Shown in pieces: positions 60,758 to 64,000 of a stretch of 64,000 bases of DNA (position 1 is its first letter; every line of letters starts with the position of its first letter). The stretch spans positions 27,400,744 through 27,464,743 of the forward strand of contig NC_059349.1 of NCBI RefSeq assembly GCF_019703515.2. The letters run 5' to 3'. A program made the translations under genes and the position numbers. Source of the DNA: Myxocyprinus asiaticus (taxonomy: Eukaryota; Chordata; Actinopteri; Cypriniformes; Catostomidae). The notes beneath the pieces are model-generated. The model ran no database searches. It worked only from the letters and a program-made list of their open reading frames with translations, and was not told the DNA's origin.

Positions 60758-62180
60758 CTTAAACCGGGCGTACACGGTGCAAGTTCTGATACTCTGGAGG
60801 TCGTGAGACCCTGCACACGTTACGTGTCAGTTTATCTGAAAATCGTACAGATGCAGTGGTACACGACACGACCTGACAAATTCTGAAGCAACCGCACACA
60901 TTTTGTGCTATTTATCATTATAAGACATAAAGCCAGAGGAGGACATTGCTTTTGTTCCTTGTAGCTTGCGATTTAGAAATAAAAGAAGACTGGCATGGCC
61001 AGGGGCTGCATTAGCTGAAAACTCATCTGCCAGTTTAAATATATATATTTACTTAACAGTAGATCTGTCTGATATTTGACAGATTCAGATTTTGAAGGGG
61101 CGCTGTGTGATTTCATGACTGCATACATTAATCATAACGACAGTGTGTTGCTGCCAGTACTGCATGATAATAAAGTGCACAAAATGTACAAGATTAAAAA
61201 GAAAGTGCAGAAAATTTGCACACAGTTTCTGTCAGTTATACTTGGATTTAATTTAAGCGCAAACATGACATGTTTAGTGCAGAATTCCGAGTTATTTTAG
61301 TGGAGTAGGTTTCCTGTATTATTCAGATTTAGATGTAGGCTACATCCTTCTCATCTGTGTCACACTGTCACTGCTTGCATGTTGATTGCAGACATGCTGA
61401 AGAAAACTTGTCCATGTAAATGTGCTTTAATGCCGCACGTAGCAAAGTTTAAAAATCTTGTTTTGGCACTACTTTTGTGAATATACAATTATAACACAAG
61501 CTATACCCCTCTAAATGTCACCCTACAACTGAAACGAATTCAAGTCTGACTAATAAAAATAGACCATGACGGAAATTTTACAACTTTTTCCATCAGAGTG
61601 ATGAAGATTGTTTTCCTCGCATGTAATAGACCTTTTTCACACTCCGGGTTTTGAAAAGTGGAGTAAACGTCTGCAGGGTAAACTTCAACAGTGGTGATTG
61701 GGAGTTCACAGCAAATATTATTTTCATTTAACCATTTGCTCCAAGACCAACAGAAAAAATCCACTATTATGTTTGAATGACTTTCCAGAAAAGGAAAAAA
61801 ATAGAGAGTGGTGGATTAAGACAGTCAGATGGGAGAAGTTTACAAATTTACTGTCACTCTCTCAGCAGCTGTAATCGAAACCCCCTTGGAGCTGTAGTAA
61901 TATATATATTTTTTAACTAATTCCAGGGTAATATAACACAAAGCATAATGTTATAAACTTACACTCAATGTTTAAAAAAAAATATCATATAAAAAAGTTT
62001 GCTACATTTACGCTGCTAAATAAGGAAGAAACGTGTCATCACAATCTGTGGAAAAAGTTCCTCTCAAATGTTGCGAGCCGCGACCGCACGAGCACCAACG
62101 ATTTCCACGCGATCTCTCCCAACTGGAAAAAATTGGTCGGGAGCTTGCACGACAGCCGAAAATCGCACAGTGTACGCCCA
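60758..62180. mobile_element. Possible DNA transposon with GGGCGTACAC-type inverted ends
   Basis: The left end, AAACCGGGCGTACACGGTGC (about 60762), and the right end, GCACAGTGTACGCCCACCTTT (about 62165-62185), are inverted. GC-rich sub-terminal blocks suit a Harbinger- or hAT-like element about 1.4 kb long. The interior is AT-rich and lacks a transposase. Around 61630, GACCTTTTTCACACTCCGGG looks like the end of yet another repeat. Confidence 0.4.
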
Positions 62181-62403
62181 CCTTTCCCAGCAAATGTTTC
62201 TTTAAATTAGATGTCGAGTCCTTGGATTAAGACCACATCTTCACAGCTGGAAGGCACAGATTGCACTGAACTGTTATGTTGTTTTTATTTTTATTGACTC
62301 AGAATATGTACATGTAATTTGATTACTTTTTAAAGTAACTGTAACATATTACAGTTACCGTTTTTATTTTTATCCTGATTACAAGTATTCCGTTACTCCC
62401 AAA

Positions 62404-62443
62404 TGCTGTGTGTGAGTGTATATATATATATATATATATATCC
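62404..62443 (+). repeat. (TA)n microsatellite
   Basis: GTGTGTGAGTG followed by about 12 TA units. Confidence 0.8.
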
Positions 62444-63239
62444 TATGCTATATTTCAAGAAGATATTTCTAGCTCCATTTCATAACTGGTATGCCATCTC
62501 TAGTTGCATTGACCTTTAATAAGCTCTGTATGAATTAATTTTTACAGACATTTGCACTAAATTAGTTCCAAATAAACCCTCAAAACAAGTTTTGTGACTG
62601 GTTTCCATGGTTAAAGCTGAAGTTTGTCATTTTTGTGCCACAAATGTCACTAAATGGAATTGCAAAAATAATAATTTTTTTATACAGGTTTCCCCAGATA
62701 CTCCCCTTGTCTGCCACTGGTCGTACAAATAGATAGTCCCGCCCCAAACTAATGCATTGTTTGAGTCAATGGGTGCATTCCATTCCGAAGAGCTCATCCC
62801 TATGCCCTAATCCCTTCAAAGGGTTTACCCTCCAGAGTGAGAGCTTTGGATGGTTGAAGAGTGTAGGGTTCACAAATATCAGTTATTTGGAATGCACTCC
62901 AATGTCATATATCCAAGCAAAGGAGCTGCTGTTATGTCACAAGGCTGACGCTAATGAACAACAGTTGCACCAAATCAGAAATATGAACACATGACTTTGC
63001 ATCACTATTAAATACTTTCAGAATACAAACCACAAATAAAAATGCTTTAAAACTATTAGAATTCACAAAGTCATGAATTTGCATTTTATTAAAAAAATTA
63101 ACTAGTAAACAAATGTACAGTGTATGTTTAATTATTAAATAAAATACCACTGTGTATTTCAGCATTATTAGAATACTGTTAAAACAACACAAGCAACAGC
63201 AGTTTCAAACCGAAAGCATGGGGGTTACATTTTTTTTTA
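62444..63239. other. Intergenic stretch with a possible small MITE
   Basis: GGGTGCATTCCATTCCGAAG near 62769 and TTATTTGGAATGCACTCC near 62883 form an inverted pair about 130 bp apart. No gene. Confidence 0.35.
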
Positions 63240-64000
63240 AAGTTCATTATAATCATCAAAAGTCTTTATAACCTAGCAGATTAAGGAATGCCACATGTTT
63301 ATGTGTTTGCAGTTGCAGCTGGTTTATTTACATTACACTTGGCAAACCGAGTGCATATTAAGCTGAGAAAGAAGAAGATATTATAACATCGAACAAATTA
63401 CACAGCTTAAAAATAATATTTTAATGTTGTCTCACTTTCCATTTGAATGCAGAAATCTAATCAAAACATGCCCTTAAGGCACCAGTGGCAGGGACACCGG
63501 TTTAAAATTATGAGATGTATCCTTATGAATATTAGTTTTAATGCTGTCGTTTCACGAGGGAACCGGCTCTGATCTGTGCCCAGTACCAGAAGAAACCTGG
63601 AAGTCTGTCATTACAAAGCAATTTAAATGCAAATCTGGTCACTGGCTCATCCCCAAATGCACCTCATTGGAGGAAACATCTGATAGAGCTCGGCCGACAT
63701 GAATGACGTCCTTTGAGTGAAATCATATTTGGAGGAATTGAAATGAAGAGACAGGCTGTTTTGATAGATTATCTCTGTGACCTTAATGGCTTCTTATCAT
63801 TGAATGGTCCAGAAATCTCCACCTGCTCAAATATCCAGACATATTGAGTGCATTTGGATTCTTCAAGAGTAATCTGGTCAATTGCTGAGTTGTCATGTCT
63901 CACTAATCACACATGTCATTTGAAAATAACAGCACTGTCCCAATTACCTACACTGTAGCTCTCTTGTATTTTGAAATGGCTCATTACACAAACTGTCCTC
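63240..64000. other. Repeat-poor block at the window's right edge
   Basis: No repeat ends or microsatellites and balanced composition from about 63430 on. It includes an octamer, ATGCAAAT (about 63627-63634), and GGCTTCTTATCATTGAATGG. No open frame. It could be unique non-coding DNA. Confidence 0.35.

Overview
This window is teleost nuclear DNA, most likely from a cyprinid or another otophysan fish. The evidence is a multi-exon vertebrate gene with GT-AG introns, buried in fish-type repeats: Tc1-like transposons, TTAA-flanked palindromic MITEs, tRNA- and 5S-derived SINEs, and hAT and Harbinger-like elements. There are no operons, no bacterial genes and no structural tRNA or rRNA genes.

The only host gene I can support is phospholipase D1 (pld1, plus strand). 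Twenty-five coding exons run from the ATG at 16170 to the stop at 54339-54341. All junctions keep frame and together encode 1022 residues, close to mammalian PLD1. The order is a PX domain, a PH domain with a Cys-Cys pair, HKD motif 1 (H459/K461/D466), a loop, a polybasic phosphoinositide-binding stretch, HKD motif 2 (H844/K846/D851) and the invariant C-terminal tail. A likely non-coding first exon and promoter lie near 4850-5120, about 11 kb upstream. The 3'UTR ends near 54.9 kb.

Layout. 1-400: 3' end of a LINE. 440-1735: dead Tc1-like element. 2.1-4.6 kb: SINE and MITEs. 4.85-5.12 kb: putative pld1 promoter and exon. 5.1-16 kb: first intron, holding a Tc1-like element with an intact 345-codon transposase (9982-11562). 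16.2-54.3 kb: pld1 coding region with repeat-filled introns. Intron 3 holds a 1.3-kb foldback ending 20 nt before exon 4. Intron 14 (6.7 kb) is a transposon nest. Intron 18 holds a second Tc1 element with a long uninterrupted frame. Intron 20 holds two more Tc1-like relics plus hAT and Harbinger-like pieces. 55-64 kb: intergenic, with nested hAT/Harbinger-like remnants, a Sleeping-Beauty-type relic, a SINE and some repeat-poor sequence.

Two structures deserve attention. (1) Intron 14 carries an inverted duplicate of pld1 exon 21 with its flanking introns, about 13 kb from its parent; its splice donor is destroyed, while both coding differences are synonymous. (2) In the same intron, a hAT MITE that had inserted into a Tc1 element seems to have moved again, carrying adjacent Tc1 sequence, as a 1175-bp composite with its own near-perfect 8-bp target duplication. 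The old target site is preserved inside it. Coordinates were read by eye; family names come from memory of sequence motifs and were not searched.
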